Shown: positions 54,169 through 63,414 of the stretch, piece after piece
How the letters are laid out: every line of letters begins with the position of its first letter
Numbering within the stretch: position 1 is the first letter of the stretch
Assembly (NCBI RefSeq): GCF_015679325.1
Contig: NZ_JADPVI010000001.1
Span: 124,001-188,000 of the forward strand
DNA length: 64,000 bases
Direction of reading: 5' to 3'
Origin: Kaistella gelatinilytica
Lineage (GTDB): Bacteria; Bacteroidota; Bacteroidia; Flavobacteriales; Weeksellaceae
Notes under the pieces: model-generated
Told to the model about the DNA's origin: nothing
Seen by the model: only the letters and a program-made list of their open reading frames with translations
Database searches by the model: none
Position numbers and translations under genes: made by a program

Positions 54169-56319
54169 CTATTTTGATCCACCGCTATCTTTTTCCACAT
54201 TCGTTTTCGTGTTTTCTTTTACTTTTTGATTTCCAAATCTTTTGACCAAAGAAAAAGAAACGCCGTACCAGTCAAAAACCGATGCCGTTCTAAAAGTTCC
54301 AATTGGCGCATAAGTCGTACTATCGAAAGAAGGTTTAGAGAAAATATTATTTAATCTTAAAGTTGCTTCCATTTCCAGTTTGGGAAATATTTTAGTCGCC
54401 GAGATGGTGTGGAAAATATTTGTTTTATTGCCAAGCGAATTTCCATTATTTTGAGTGAAAACTCCAACCCAACCGTTTAAATTAATATCTTTTCCAAATA
54501 AATTGGTGTAAGACATATTTGTTGAACCTGTGAAATTGGTGATGTAATTTTTAGCATTTAAATTATTTCTCGTATTGAAATCACTGTTGTCCGCGTAATT
54601 TGCATTGATGTTCACGTTAATATTCAGCTTGTTTTTCAGAAAAGTTTGATTCGTATTAAAACTCAAAGAATACCGTTCTGCTTTACCATCAAAATTCGTA
54701 GGTGTACTGATGGTTTTTCCATCTTCAACAACATAAGAAGTCCAGTAATCATGGTTGGTAAAGAAGTAAGATAGGGAGACAAAATATTTTTTCTTCAACC
54801 CTAATTTCAGGGAAAAGCGATCGCTCGGATTGGCTTGAAGATCCATATTTCCGCGGTAATACGTTCCGTCGTCTCCAGGCAATAAAAACGGATTAAACTC
54901 TGAATAATAAGGTCTCCAAATATTATGGTTATAAGTGGCGCTCAAATTATAATTTTCCGATAGGGAATACTTTACCAGCAAGTCGGGAAGTAGCGTACTG
55001 TAGGAATTGCTTTTTTCGATAGAACCAACATCTTGCTTTATGGTGTAAGAAATATGTTCAAACCGTAATCCAATTCTCGTTTCCAGTTTTTTAAAAAATG
55101 TCTTGCTGAAATTGGCGTAAAGTGAATTTAAATTATCCGTATAGTGAAAATTATTACTTCTCGAATTGTCAAAAACCCATTGGTTATCCGCAAGATTTAA
55201 ATAGTCGTACGGAATAACATTGTTTTTGAAATCAATTTTCCCACCGAATTCCAGCTGACTTCCGCCAGAACCGATCGGTTGAGAATAATCTGCTTTCAAA
55301 TAATATTCCCGCTCCTGATTATTGGCAATAATTCTCGTTCCGAGCGGAATAATTGCAGTATTGAAATTGGTTATATGATCATTAATGTCACTCACACCGC
55401 TGTAATTAATTCCCATGTTAAGATCTAAGATCTTATTTTTTACCTTATCATAATATTTATAAAATAAGTTGCTACCAAGATTCTGCGAGCTCCCTGTCAA
55501 ATATTGATTTTTGGTGTAGGAATTTTGAAACTGATCATTCAGAAAGTTACTTCCGTAAGAATCTGTATTTTGATTTCTTTTTGATTTAGAATATTCGAAG
55601 ATAAAACCGATATTATTTTTATCATTCAATTCTAACTCCGATGTTGTGGAGATCGATGGAGTAAGGTTTTTATCAATATTTTCAGAGTGATTAAGACTTA
55701 ATGAATTATTTGCATATAAAAAATTTTCGTTATCGGTTTTGCTTACACTTGTATTATCACTATAACTTCCGGTCAAATTTTGGGTGAAGTTTTTCCGGTG
55801 GTAATTAAGATTTAAATTAGAATATTGTGAATTCTTCGTGCTTTGACTGTTCGTGAACGTTGCGCTTCCTTTCAAACCTTCATTTTCAAGCTTTTTCAAA
55901 ACAATGTTGATGACTTCACCTGTAGTTTCATATTTCGCAGACGGACTTGTGATCACCTCAATTTTCATGAGATTATCTGCAGGAATCGTTCTTAGATATT
56001 CCTTCAGTTCTTTTCCCGTGAACACTGATTTCCGGTCGTTGATGTAAACCGTCACACTTTCACCTTCTGCTTTTATAACGTCATTGTTATCGATACTTAT
56101 CAGCGGCGTCATCCGAAGAACATCCCACGTTGTATTCCCGGAAAGAATCGAGCTGTTTGCAACATTAAAGACTGTTCGGTCGACTTTGTTTTCAACAGTC
56201 GGTTTTTTGGCGATCACAACAACTTCCTGAATGTTTTTTTGTTTGATGCTGTCTTGTTTGGTTTGTGCGGTAAAAATTGTAGCGCAGAACACGGCGGAAG
56301 TGATAAGGATAAATTTCAT
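54169..56319 (-). CDS. Outer-membrane beta-barrel protein, TonB-receptor-like
   Basis: A 716-residue protein with signal peptide (MKFILITSAVFCATIFTAQ). After a TonB-box-like EVVVIAKKPTVENKVDRTVF comes a plug (about 40-150, IYINDRKS-type stretch VTVYINDRKSVFTGKEL and AKYETTGEVINIVLKK) and a barrel of the OMP_b-brl_3 type rich in aromatic and asparagine residues. The C-terminus carries a charged tail (ENTKTNVEKDSGGSK) after the last strand. It lacks the N-terminal CarboxypepD_reg domain. Its substrate is unknown. I chose ATG 56319 because the upstream start at 56346 adds nine polar residues. Confidence 0.88.
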   Translation of the reverse strand: MKFILITSAVFCATIFTAQTKQDSIKQKNIQEVVVIAKKPTVENKVDRTVFNVANSSILSGNTTWDVLRMTPLISIDNNDVIKAEGESVTVYINDRKSVFTGKELKEYLRTIPADNLMKIEVITSPSAKYETTGEVINIVLKKLENEGLKGSATFTNSQSTKNSQYSNLNLNYHRKNFTQNLTGSYSDNTSVSKTDNENFLYANNSLSLNHSENIDKNLTPSISTTSELELNDKNNIGFIFEYSKSKRNQNTDSYGSNFLNDQFQNSYTKNQYLTGSSQNLGSNLFYKYYDKVKNKILDLNMGINYSGVSDINDHITNFNTAIIPLGTRIIANNQEREYYLKADYSQPIGSGGSQLEFGGKIDFKNNVIPYDYLNLADNQWVFDNSRSNNFHYTDNLNSLYANFSKTFFKKLETRIGLRFEHISYTIKQDVGSIEKSNSYSTLLPDLLVKYSLSENYNLSATYNHNIWRPYYSEFNPFLLPGDDGTYYRGNMDLQANPSDRFSLKLGLKKKYFVSLSYFFTNHDYWTSYVVEDGKTISTPTNFDGKAERYSLSFNTNQTFLKNKLNINVNINANYADNSDFNTRNNLNAKNYITNFTGSTNMSYTNLFGKDINLNGWVGVFTQNNGNSLGNKTNIFHTISATKIFPKLEMEATLRLNNIFSKPSFDSTTYAPIGTFRTASVFDWYGVSFSLVKRFGNQKVKENTKTNVEKDSGGSK

Positions 56320-56449
56320 TCGATAGTTTATATTCTTTATAGACAACGCAAAGTAGCGTTTCGTTACACCAATTTATTTTTATCCTGAATTAGTGTTCAT
56401 TAAAATCTAAAAGTTACTTGAATGAGGTTTTGTTAATGATTATTTAAAA

Positions 56450-57091
56450 TTACTCCACTTTAATTCCTTTACTTCTCAATCTTATTTTTGAATAAGGCGT
56501 TTCAAATTTCAAGGTATCTGGATAAATGTATTTTTTTGCTTTATTTGTTTTAAAGTTAAACTCCATTTTAAATGCGATTTTCTCGTAGGAATTTCCCAGT
56601 AGTACTGCCACAGAATCACTTTTCCAGTACGCATCTTCCACCCAGAACGACGGTCCAAAGAAAGCGATCTGTTTTGCAGATTTTTTTTTAAGATCTACGA
56701 CAACAACTTGTTGATCGGCTTCATAACCAGCATTTCCATTGGGATCGATGAACCAGTTGTAACTGTCGAAATCTAAATAGTGATCTCTGCTTTTATTAAA
56801 AACTAAAAATGGTTTGTAGATTTCGTTAAAACCCTTTTGATGTAGAATATCAACAGAAGATTCTTTGTAGGAAATTGGAGAAGTTTCCTTCAACTGGAAA
56901 AGTTCGGGTTTAAAATTTGGATTTTCTTTTTGATAATACTGAGACCAAGCGGTTAATATGGAGTCTTGCTCTTTCGGAATTTTAAGTGGAATTGTTGAAT
57001 TTGAGTTCGCAGAATTTACATTTGAGCCTGTCTTAACCTTCTGTTCACAGGAAAAAAATAGGATAAGAATGAGAAAAGTATAATTTTTCAT
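56450..57091 (-). CDS. Hypothetical lipoprotein
   Basis: A 213-residue protein with lipobox C15 (ILFFSCEQKV). It contains YKPFLVFNKSRDHYLDFDSYNWFIDPNGNAGYEADQQVVVVD, then a WVEDAYWKSDSVAVLLGNSYEKI segment. I do not recognise the domain. It looks like a mature beta-rich globular domain tethered to a membrane. Divergent from the DEAD-box gene across 52 bases. Confidence 0.7.
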   Translation of the reverse strand: MKNYTFLILILFFSCEQKVKTGSNVNSANSNSTIPLKIPKEQDSILTAWSQYYQKENPNFKPELFQLKETSPISYKESSVDILHQKGFNEIYKPFLVFNKSRDHYLDFDSYNWFIDPNGNAGYEADQQVVVVDLKKKSAKQIAFFGPSFWVEDAYWKSDSVAVLLGNSYEKIAFKMEFNFKTNKAKKYIYPDTLKFETPYSKIRLRSKGIKVE

Positions 57092-57131
57092 TCATCCAAA
57101 ATACATAATATTTAAATCTTATCAAAAAAAC

Positions 57132-57139
57132 TATCTTTG
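57132..57139 (+). promoter_or_regulatory. -7 element (TATCTTTG) four bases from the helicase ATG
   Basis: Perfect TAnnTTTG ending 4 bases before ATG 57144. If used, transcription starts at or within a few bases of the start codon, giving a leaderless mRNA. Confidence 0.55.
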
Positions 57140-57143
57140 CAAA

Positions 57144-58496
57144 ATGGAAAAAACCACTTTTGCCGATTTTGATTTACCGGAAAAAATTCTCGATGTTTTA
57201 GCAGATTCAAATTTGTTTGAACCAACTCCCATTCAGGAAAAAAGTTTAGGACCTATTCTTTCAGGTCGCGATGTCATGGGAATTGCTCAAACCGGAACCG
57301 GAAAAACTTTGGCGTATTTGTTACCCGTTTTAAAAAACTGGAAATACAACAAGTCGGGAAATCCTACCGTTTTAATTCTAGTTCCTACGAGAGAACTTGT
57401 TGTTCAGGTTGCAGGAATTGTAGAGAATTTAACACAAAATATTACCGCAAGAGTGATCGGAATTTACGGTGGTAAAAATATTAAAACGCAAAAATTACTT
57501 TTCAATGATGGTTGCGATATTTTAGTAGGAACACCCGGAAGAGTAATGGATCTCGCGATAGACAATGCAATTTCTCTGAAAGAAGTCAGCAAATTGATCA
57601 TCGATGAGTTTGATGAAATGCTGAATTTGGGTTTCAAAGCTCAGTTGACGCATATTTTCCAGATGATGAAAGAGAAAAGACAGAACATTCTTTTTTCAGC
57701 CACCATGACTGAAGCGGTTGATGCATTATTGTATGAATATTTTTCAGGTCCGATGGAAATTTCTCTCGCAAAATCGGGAACGCCATTAGAAAAAATCGAA
57801 CAGATTGGCTACAAAGTTGAAAACTTTAATACCAAAATTAATTTGCTTGAATATTTATTGAAAACAGATTCTGATTTTTCTAAAGTATTGATTTTCTGTA
57901 ATAATAAAAAACACGCCGATCTACTCTATACTAAGATTGAGGAACTTTTCCCGGATCAGTTTGATGTTATTCACTCTAATAAATCGCAGAATTATCGTTT
58001 GAATGCGATGCGAAGCTTCGAGAAACAGGAAGTTCGTGGTTTGATAACAACCGATATTATGGCGAGAGGTCTTGATATTTCTGATATTACGCACGTTATC
58101 AATTTCGAGATCCCGGAAGTGCCGGAACAGTACATCCACAGAATTGGTAGAACAGGAAGAGCTGACAAAAATGGGATCGCTGTTTCTTTTGTGACGCGAA
58201 CGGAAGAAGCTCAATTATTAGATATTGAAGTTTTGATGGATAAGTCTTTAATTATTAAAGAATTTCCGGCAGAAGTTAAAATTAACAGAGTTAAAATCGC
58301 TTCTGAAAAAGATGAAGTGGTGATGAAAAACGCCAATGTCATTAAGTTGGAAGAAGGCGGCGGCGCATTTCACGAGAAGAAAGATAAAAATAAGAAGGAA
58401 AACTGGGGTGGTCCTCACGCTAGAAAACTTCCGAAAAAAATTGGAGCCAATCGGGCACAGGAAAAAGCGAAATCGAAAGCAAAGAGAAAAAAATAA
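57144..58496 (+). CDS. DEAD-box family RNA helicase with DEFD motif
   Basis: ATP-dependent RNA helicase of 450 residues, probably for ribosome assembly or mRNA turnover. Motifs in order: Q motif FEPTPIQEKSLGPI, Walker A AQTGTGKT, PTRELVVQV, GTPGRVMDL, motif II D154-E155-F156-D157 instead of DEAD, SAT, then the C-terminal domain TTDIMARGLDISDI and HRIGRTGRADKNG. A basic tail (about 390-450, ending KSKAKRKK) should bind RNA. The A-to-F change in motif II is unusual. It ends within a terminator stem. Confidence 0.93.
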   Translation: MEKTTFADFDLPEKILDVLADSNLFEPTPIQEKSLGPILSGRDVMGIAQTGTGKTLAYLLPVLKNWKYNKSGNPTVLILVPTRELVVQVAGIVENLTQNITARVIGIYGGKNIKTQKLLFNDGCDILVGTPGRVMDLAIDNAISLKEVSKLIIDEFDEMLNLGFKAQLTHIFQMMKEKRQNILFSATMTEAVDALLYEYFSGPMEISLAKSGTPLEKIEQIGYKVENFNTKINLLEYLLKTDSDFSKVLIFCNNKKHADLLYTKIEELFPDQFDVIHSNKSQNYRLNAMRSFEKQEVRGLITTDIMARGLDISDITHVINFEIPEVPEQYIHRIGRTGRADKNGIAVSFVTRTEEAQLLDIEVLMDKSLIIKEFPAEVKINRVKIASEKDEVVMKNANVIKLEEGGGAFHEKKDKNKKENWGGPHARKLPKKIGANRAQEKAKSKAKRKK

Positions 58497-58532
58497 AAAT
58501 AATCCGGAATTTACTTCCGGATTATTTTTTTA
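58496..58532 (+). terminator. Bidirectional terminator between helicase and hemerythrin genes
   Basis: A 14-bp stem (aaaataatccggaa with ttccggattatttt), 5-base loop, T-run on plus. Confidence 0.85.
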
Positions 58533-58547
58533 AGGTTTTCGGAAATA

Positions 58548-58994
58548 TTACTTCCAGAATATATCGTCGTACTCAGGTTCTTTCAATTCCGGATGGTCTA
58601 GTTTTAAAATGATTTCTAACTGTTCATCGGTTGCTTGTTTCTCAATTTCAGGAAAAATTTCTCTTTCTTCTGTTCGAATATGAAGTTCTAACAAAGCACG
58701 GAAAGTTTCTACTTCTTCCGGACTTTTAAATCCATCCTCTATCATTTTTCGAAAGGTTCTGTGTTGCGAGATCGCCTCTTTGATCAAGGGATGTTTTTCG
58801 CCTAAAACTTTAAAGATCGTTTCCTCTTCTTCATCAAAATGAGGCTTTAGATTTTGAACATAAAAAAGGCTAATATATTTCTCCATCCTTTCTACAGAAA
58901 CTTCTCTTTTTAATCCTTCTTTTAATTTCCAGCAAAGCAATAAACCAAAGTGATGATCGCGGCTAAGTTGTATTAAAGCTTCGTGTCTTTTCAT
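58548..58994 (-). CDS. Hemerythrin HHE-domain protein
   Basis: A 148-residue four-helix protein, expected to bind a di-iron centre and sense or scavenge oxygen or nitric oxide. Ligand candidates follow the hemerythrin pattern: H in SRDHHFGLLL, H and E in KPHFDEEEETIF, H in SQHRTF, and H and E in LELHIRTEEREIFPEIE. No signal peptide. Convergent with the helicase gene, and upstream there is a 558-base space. Confidence 0.82.
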   Translation of the reverse strand: MKRHEALIQLSRDHHFGLLLCWKLKEGLKREVSVERMEKYISLFYVQNLKPHFDEEEETIFKVLGEKHPLIKEAISQHRTFRKMIEDGFKSPEEVETFRALLELHIRTEEREIFPEIEKQATDEQLEIILKLDHPELKEPEYDDIFWK

Positions 58995-59120
58995 AATTTT
59001 ATTTTTAAATGCATTATTGTTTTTGAATGATGCAGAATTCCTTTTGCAAGTTCGGTAATTTCATCTTCAAAGAAAACTATTTTCGGCGGATTTGAGAAAT
59101 ACAATAATTTTCATGGATAT

Positions 59121-59157
59121 TAAAAAAAACTCCTTTAACTTTTTTAGTTAAAGGAGT
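59121..59157 (-). terminator. Terminator without a visible gene
   Basis: An 11-bp stem (actcctttaac with gttaaaggagt), 7-base loop; on the minus strand eight T follow (59121-59128). Anything it ends must be transcribed leftwards from 59160-59550. Confidence 0.7.
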
Positions 59158-59531
59158 ATACCATTTGTGTTTTTAGAACTCGTCGAAACTTTAAGTAGTA
59201 ATAAAGGTTCGATAATTATTTTTTTTCACTGTAAATGTAAAATTTACCCTCAAATAAATCTAATTTACGTGGTGGACAATGGGTGGACAAATTCTGAATT
59301 CGTCTGTAATAAAGTTTTTTCCAGTGTTATTGACTACATTATCAATTAATTAGCAGTATGTTCTAAAAATTATCAATTTTGCTCGGTTTTTCTGATACCA
59401 TTGAAAATATCATTTTTATTTATCTTTTCTATCCTTTAATTATATGCAAAACCGACTTTGAGTATGCTATAAACATAATAAAATATGCCGTTATTATATA
59501 CATTTATCAGAATTTGTTATATCTTCATGTA

Positions 59532-59539
59532 TAATTTTG
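59532..59539 (+). promoter_or_regulatory. -7 element (TAATTTTG) of the TPR-HTH gene
   Basis: Perfect TAnnTTTG, 13 bases before ATG 59553. A TTTG lies 15 bases further upstream (59513-59516), somewhat close. Confidence 0.5.
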
Positions 59540-59552
59540 TTTTAAAAGTTTA

Positions 59553-61280
59553 ATGCGAATAAAATATTTTTTTAGTTTATTTCTTATACTTTCCACTTTA
59601 TTCTTCCGGGCACAAACAATACAGCTGAATTCTGCTGAAAATAATATTGCTGAATGGGAGAGAATTTTATCGCCAAAAAATAATTTGGTGCGTGATACCA
59701 CTGCGTTTAAAAATTTTTTGGAACCGCTTCGAAAAAGGAATTCGCAATCTGATAAGGTGTTATATAACCTCTTGCTTGCAAACGTTCATGCAAAAGCATA
59801 TGACCGAATTAACAGCGTAAGCAATCGATATTATTCAAGATCTATTGCCAATGCGAAAAAACTGGATAACAAAGCGCTTGAAATTTGGGCCACGCTTTGC
59901 TACGCAGAATATTTTTACAATTACAGGCAGGTAACAGAGGCGCTCCCATATTTTGTTGCTGCCATCGAAAAAATAAATCAAAGTGATCCTGCACAAATTC
60001 TATTTCCCAGCGAATCTTTTACGAAAATTGGTTTTTATTTGGGAACCATTGGTGATAACAGGGAAGCCATCAACTATTTGAAAAAAGCCCTTAAATATAC
60101 CAATAAGAATACCGCCGAATTTGCGAAGATCAGCGATAATTTAGGAGCCTACTATCTGGAATTGGGTGATGTTGTAAACGCCCGAAAAAATATAGAGATA
60201 GCTTCTGAAGTGGCGAAATCTGTAGGAGACAGCGTGCGATACGCCAAAACGCTCGGTAATTTTGGAATTATTTATGAAAGAAATCACGATTACGCTAACG
60301 CGATCAAACTGCTTCTGCAAGATATTCAAATTTCTGAACGTTTTAAAGCGCAACAAAACACCATGTTTGCTTACACTGTTTTAGCAAGATTATATATCGC
60401 AAATAATCAGATTTCGGAAGCAGATTCAGCTTTAAAAAAAGCAGATCTTATCGCTAAATCAAAATCTTATTTTAAAATTAATGAGCTGGAAATTTTAAAG
60501 TTGAAATTAGAGATCATTTATAACCAAAAAACCGGTGGTGAACTTGCGGTCAGAAGGCGAATTGGTGTTCTGGAGGATTCATTGAATAAAACCGATGGGA
60601 TCATGCCACTGAATCAGGCGAACTGGATGATGCAAAAAAGAAATTATCAGCAAAATATTGCGTCAACGGAAAGTGAACTCTCGAAACAGTCTTTCATTAA
60701 AAATCTCATTTTTGTCGCATCAGGTTTATTGATCTTACTCATACTTTTTATTATTTTCAATGCGAAAAGCCGGGAGAAATTGAGGCAAATTCAAAATGAT
60801 AATAAAATAAAAGAATACGAAAAAACAAAAGCAAGTAATGAAAGAAAACTGGCTTTTGCCAGCAAGACTTTGGATTCACAAATCGATTTTTTGAAGGAAA
60901 AAAATATTCAGATCCAAAAACTGCATCTCGAAATTGATAAAATTAAAAAATCAGAAGTATTTTCGGATGATCAGGACCAGCGCAAGCTCGATAATCTGCT
61001 GCAGTCTCATTTAATGACGGAAGAGAACTGGCGTAATTTTAAAAATGAATTCCAGCGTGAACATTCTGGTTTTTACGATCATTTAATTCAGAATTTTCCA
61101 GAGATCACTGACTCTAATTTGCGGATAATTCTGCTTCAAAAATTAGGATTTACGAATACTGAAATTTCCGGATTGTTGGGAATTACTGTTGATGCGGTAA
61201 AAAAATCAAAGCAACGATTGAAAAGAAAGCTGGGCGATAAATATGATCTTCTGTTTCAAATGATCGCTGTAGAAAACTAA
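59553..61280 (+). CDS. Membrane TPR protein with LuxR-like C-terminal HTH
   Basis: A 575-residue protein of a Bacteroidota class of membrane-tethered regulators. It has a signal peptide (ends FFRAQ), TPR-type helical repeats in the periplasm up to about residue 370 (NYLKKALKYTNKNTAEFAKISDNLGAYYLELGDV is one unit), a membrane helix near 381-405, a coiled coil in the cytoplasm, and a C-terminal LuxR-type helix-turn-helix at about 534-560 (TEISGLLGITVDAVKKSKQR). Periplasmic input to DNA binding is likely, but no target is shown. Terminated by a hairpin. Confidence 0.85.
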   Translation: MRIKYFFSLFLILSTLFFRAQTIQLNSAENNIAEWERILSPKNNLVRDTTAFKNFLEPLRKRNSQSDKVLYNLLLANVHAKAYDRINSVSNRYYSRSIANAKKLDNKALEIWATLCYAEYFYNYRQVTEALPYFVAAIEKINQSDPAQILFPSESFTKIGFYLGTIGDNREAINYLKKALKYTNKNTAEFAKISDNLGAYYLELGDVVNARKNIEIASEVAKSVGDSVRYAKTLGNFGIIYERNHDYANAIKLLLQDIQISERFKAQQNTMFAYTVLARLYIANNQISEADSALKKADLIAKSKSYFKINELEILKLKLEIIYNQKTGGELAVRRRIGVLEDSLNKTDGIMPLNQANWMMQKRNYQQNIASTESELSKQSFIKNLIFVASGLLILLILFIIFNAKSREKLRQIQNDNKIKEYEKTKASNERKLAFASKTLDSQIDFLKEKNIQIQKLHLEIDKIKKSEVFSDDQDQRKLDNLLQSHLMTEENWRNFKNEFQREHSGFYDHLIQNFPEITDSNLRIILLQKLGFTNTEISGLLGITVDAVKKSKQRLKRKLGDKYDLLFQMIAVEN

Positions 61281-61316
61281 AAAAACGCTCTGAAATTTTC
61301 AAAGCGTTTTATTTTT
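61281..61316 (+). terminator. Terminator of the TPR-HTH gene
   Basis: An 8-bp stem (aaaacgct with agcgtttt) extended inward by tgaaa with tttca, then T-rich sequence. Confidence 0.75.
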
Positions 61317-61344
61317 GCTAATTGCTAATTGCTAATTGCTAATT
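61317..61344 (+). repeat. Four tandem heptamers GCTAATT
   Basis: Four perfect 7-base units between the convergent TPR-HTH and ahcY genes, ending two bases from the ahcY stop. Confidence 0.75.
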
Positions 61345-61346
61345 GA

Positions 61347-62660
61347 CTAGTATCTGTAGTATTCTGGTTTGTAAGGACCCTGAACTTCAACTCCAATATA
61401 TTTAGCCTGTTCTTCTGACAAAGTTTCTAATTCTACGCCTAATTTTGCAAGGTGTAAATAAGCTACTTTTTCATCCAGATGTTTTGGTAACATATACACT
61501 TCGTTTCCGTAAGCTGCTGCGTTTGTCCATAGTTCGATTTGAGCCAAAGTCTGGTTTGCAAATGAATTACTCATTACAAAACTTGGGTGTCCAGTGGCAC
61601 AACCTAAGTTGACCAAACGACCTTCTGCCAAAATAATGATTTCTTTTCCGTCGATGTTATAAACGTCAACCTGTGGTTTTACTTCATATTTGGTATCACC
61701 ATAATTTTCATTCAACCAGGCCATATCCAATTCATTATCGAAGTGACCGATGTTACAAACAACAGTCTTGTCTTTCATTCTTTTGAAATCTTCGCCTTTA
61801 ACGATATTGTAATTTCCAGTTGTCGTAATTACGATGTCTGCGTTTTCAACAACAGTGCTTAATTTCTTAACTTCGAAACCATCCATTGCAGCTTGTAATG
61901 CACAGATCGGGTCGATTTCTGTAACGGTAACGATCGATCCAGCACCTTTAAAAGAGGCTGCAGTTCCTTTACCGACATCTCCGTAACCACAAACTACGAC
62001 TCTTTTTCCAGCCAACATTAAATCTGTTGCTCTTCTCACTGCATCTACTGCAGATTCTCTACAACCGTATTTGTTATCGAATTTTGATTTTGTAACTGAA
62101 TCATTTACGTTGATTGCAGGCATTACCAAAGTTCCGTTTGCCATTCTTTCGTATAATCTGTGAACTCCAGTTGTAGTTTCTTCAGAAAGTCCTTTAATTC
62201 CGGCAGTTAATTCCGGATATTTATCGAAAACAAGGTTCGTTAAATCACCACCATCATCTAAGATCAAATTTAATGGTTGTCTGTCTTTTCCGAAAAATAC
62301 GGTTTGTTCTATACACCACTCAAATTCTTCCTCAGTCATTCCTTTCCAGGCGTAAACAGGAATTCCTGCTGCTGCGATCGCTGCTGCTGCGTGATCCTGA
62401 GTAGAGAAAATATTACATGATGACCAGGTAACATCGGCTCCAAGAGCAACCAAAGTTTCAATTAAAACTGCAGTTTGAATCGTCATGTGAAGACAACCTG
62501 CGATTCTTGCTCCTTTCAAAGGTTGAGAAGGACCGTATTCTTCGCGGATCGCCATTAAACCTGGCATTTCTGCTTCGGCTAAATTAATTTCTTTTCTGCC
62601 AAATTCTGCTAATGACATGTCCTTCACTTTGTAAGGAACGTATTGTGTTGTAGTTTCCAT
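61347..62660 (-). CDS. ahcY: Adenosylhomocysteinase
   Basis: Splits S-adenosylhomocysteine into adenosine and homocysteine, clearing the product of methyl transfer. The 437-residue protein has [21 protein letters not shown] (about 49-69), the NAD-binding site [16 protein letters not shown] (about 221-236) and the C-terminal [10 protein letters not shown] close. Cytoplasmic, NAD-dependent tetramer. Preceded by a perfect TATATTTG. Confidence 0.97.
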   Translation of the reverse strand: METTTQYVPYKVKDMSLAEFGRKEINLAEAEMPGLMAIREEYGPSQPLKGARIAGCLHMTIQTAVLIETLVALGADVTWSSCNIFSTQDHAAAAIAAAGIPVYAWKGMTEEEFEWCIEQTVFFGKDRQPLNLILDDGGDLTNLVFDKYPELTAGIKGLSEETTTGVHRLYERMANGTLVMPAINVNDSVTKSKFDNKYGCRESAVDAVRRATDLMLAGKRVVVCGYGDVGKGTAASFKGAGSIVTVTEIDPICALQAAMDGFEVKKLSTVVENADIVITTTGNYNIVKGEDFKRMKDKTVVCNIGHFDNELDMAWLNENYGDTKYEVKPQVDVYNIDGKEIIILAEGRLVNLGCATGHPSFVMSNSFANQTLAQIELWTNAAAYGNEVYMLPKHLDEKVAYLHLAKLGVELETLSEEQAKYIGVEVQGPYKPEYYRY

Positions 62661-62679
62661 CTATTAAATAAACTTTTTG

Positions 62680-62687
62680 CAAATATA
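62680..62687 (-). promoter_or_regulatory. -7 element (TATATTTG) of ahcY
   Basis: Perfect TAnnTTTG on the minus strand, 19 bases before the ATG, the same distance as at metG. No TTG box at the usual distance. Confidence 0.55.
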
Positions 62688-62802
62688 CGAAAACCCTTTC
62701 TTTATCTAAAATGAGATTATGAAATACTTATTATTACTTAAATCTATGAGTTGATATTTACTAATTGTCAAATTGCTTACTTTTACGATATAATATTTTT
62801 TG

Positions 62803-63414
62803 ATGCCACTTTATAGAGATTTTTCAGATGATAACGCGATGATTCTCCTTTGGAAATATGATGAAAAGGAAGAATTAAATTCTCAATTTTTAGTTGAGGA
62901 AGAGAATTATGACAAGATAAAAGATTATCACCCGACTAAAATGAAAGAACTTCTTTTGGTGCGGAAAATTCTGAAATCTGTCTTGCCTGATCACAAAATT
63001 CTCTACCAGGAAAGAACTCCTTATTTATTTCCGAATGATTTTGAAATTTCGGTAACGCATTCTTTTCCTTACGCGGCTTTGGCGATCTCAAAAAATAAAA
63101 TTGGGATCGATATTGAGCCTTTTAATGAAAAGATCAAAAGAATTCAACACAAATTTTTGCATGAAGATGAAGCTGGTTTTATCGAAGAAGAAAAAGAAAT
63201 TGCTTATCTAACGGTGATCTGGTCTTTGAAAGAAAGCCTGTACAAAATTCATCACTCTAATTACTGGTCGCTCAAAAAGCATTATGAAGTAAAACCTTTC
63301 AGTCTGGATTTTCCTTTCAATATTCAGTGCAGAGTCCATGACGAGAAGGTTTCAGATCTTTATAGTGCAAGAGTAGAATTTTTTGAAAATTATTGTTTTA
63401 CTATTGTTGACTGA
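62803..63414 (+). CDS. 4'-phosphopantetheinyl transferase superfamily protein
   Basis: Transfers phosphopantetheine from CoA to a carrier protein. The 203-residue protein is of the Sfp type. Magnesium site GIDIEPF (D103, E105) and the second motif WSLKESLYKIH (W140-K143-E144) are in place. I chose ATG 62803 over the TTG at 62800. Its carrier partner is not in the window. Its last 25 bases overlap the opposing FUSC-like gene. Confidence 0.9.
   Translation: MPLYRDFSDDNAMILLWKYDEKEELNSQFLVEEENYDKIKDYHPTKMKELLLVRKILKSVLPDHKILYQERTPYLFPNDFEISVTHSFPYAALAISKNKIGIDIEPFNEKIKRIQHKFLHEDEAGFIEEEKEIAYLTVIWSLKESLYKIHHSNYWSLKKHYEVKPFSLDFPFNIQCRVHDEKVSDLYSARVEFFENYCFTIVD

Larger units (their letters stand above)
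58995..59552. other. 558-base intergenic region, possible lost element
   Basis: AT-rich, without a convincing gene. It holds a minus-strand terminator (59121-59157), a pair of 9-base direct repeats GGTGGACAA (59271-59279 and 59282-59290), and near the right end TAATTTTG (59532-59539) for the downstream gene. The terminator has no visible gene to serve. No tRNA could be folded from the sequence around the T-loop-like ggttcga at 59206. Confidence 0.5.

Noticed and set aside
59206-59212. T-loop-like ggttcga suggesting a tRNA
   Set aside because: The flanking bases do not form a T stem, and no acceptor or anticodon arm could be found.
59167-59349. A 60-codon frame in the empty space near 59 kb
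   Set aside because: No homology I recognise, AT-rich codons, and it runs across the GGTGGACAA repeats; treated as chance.
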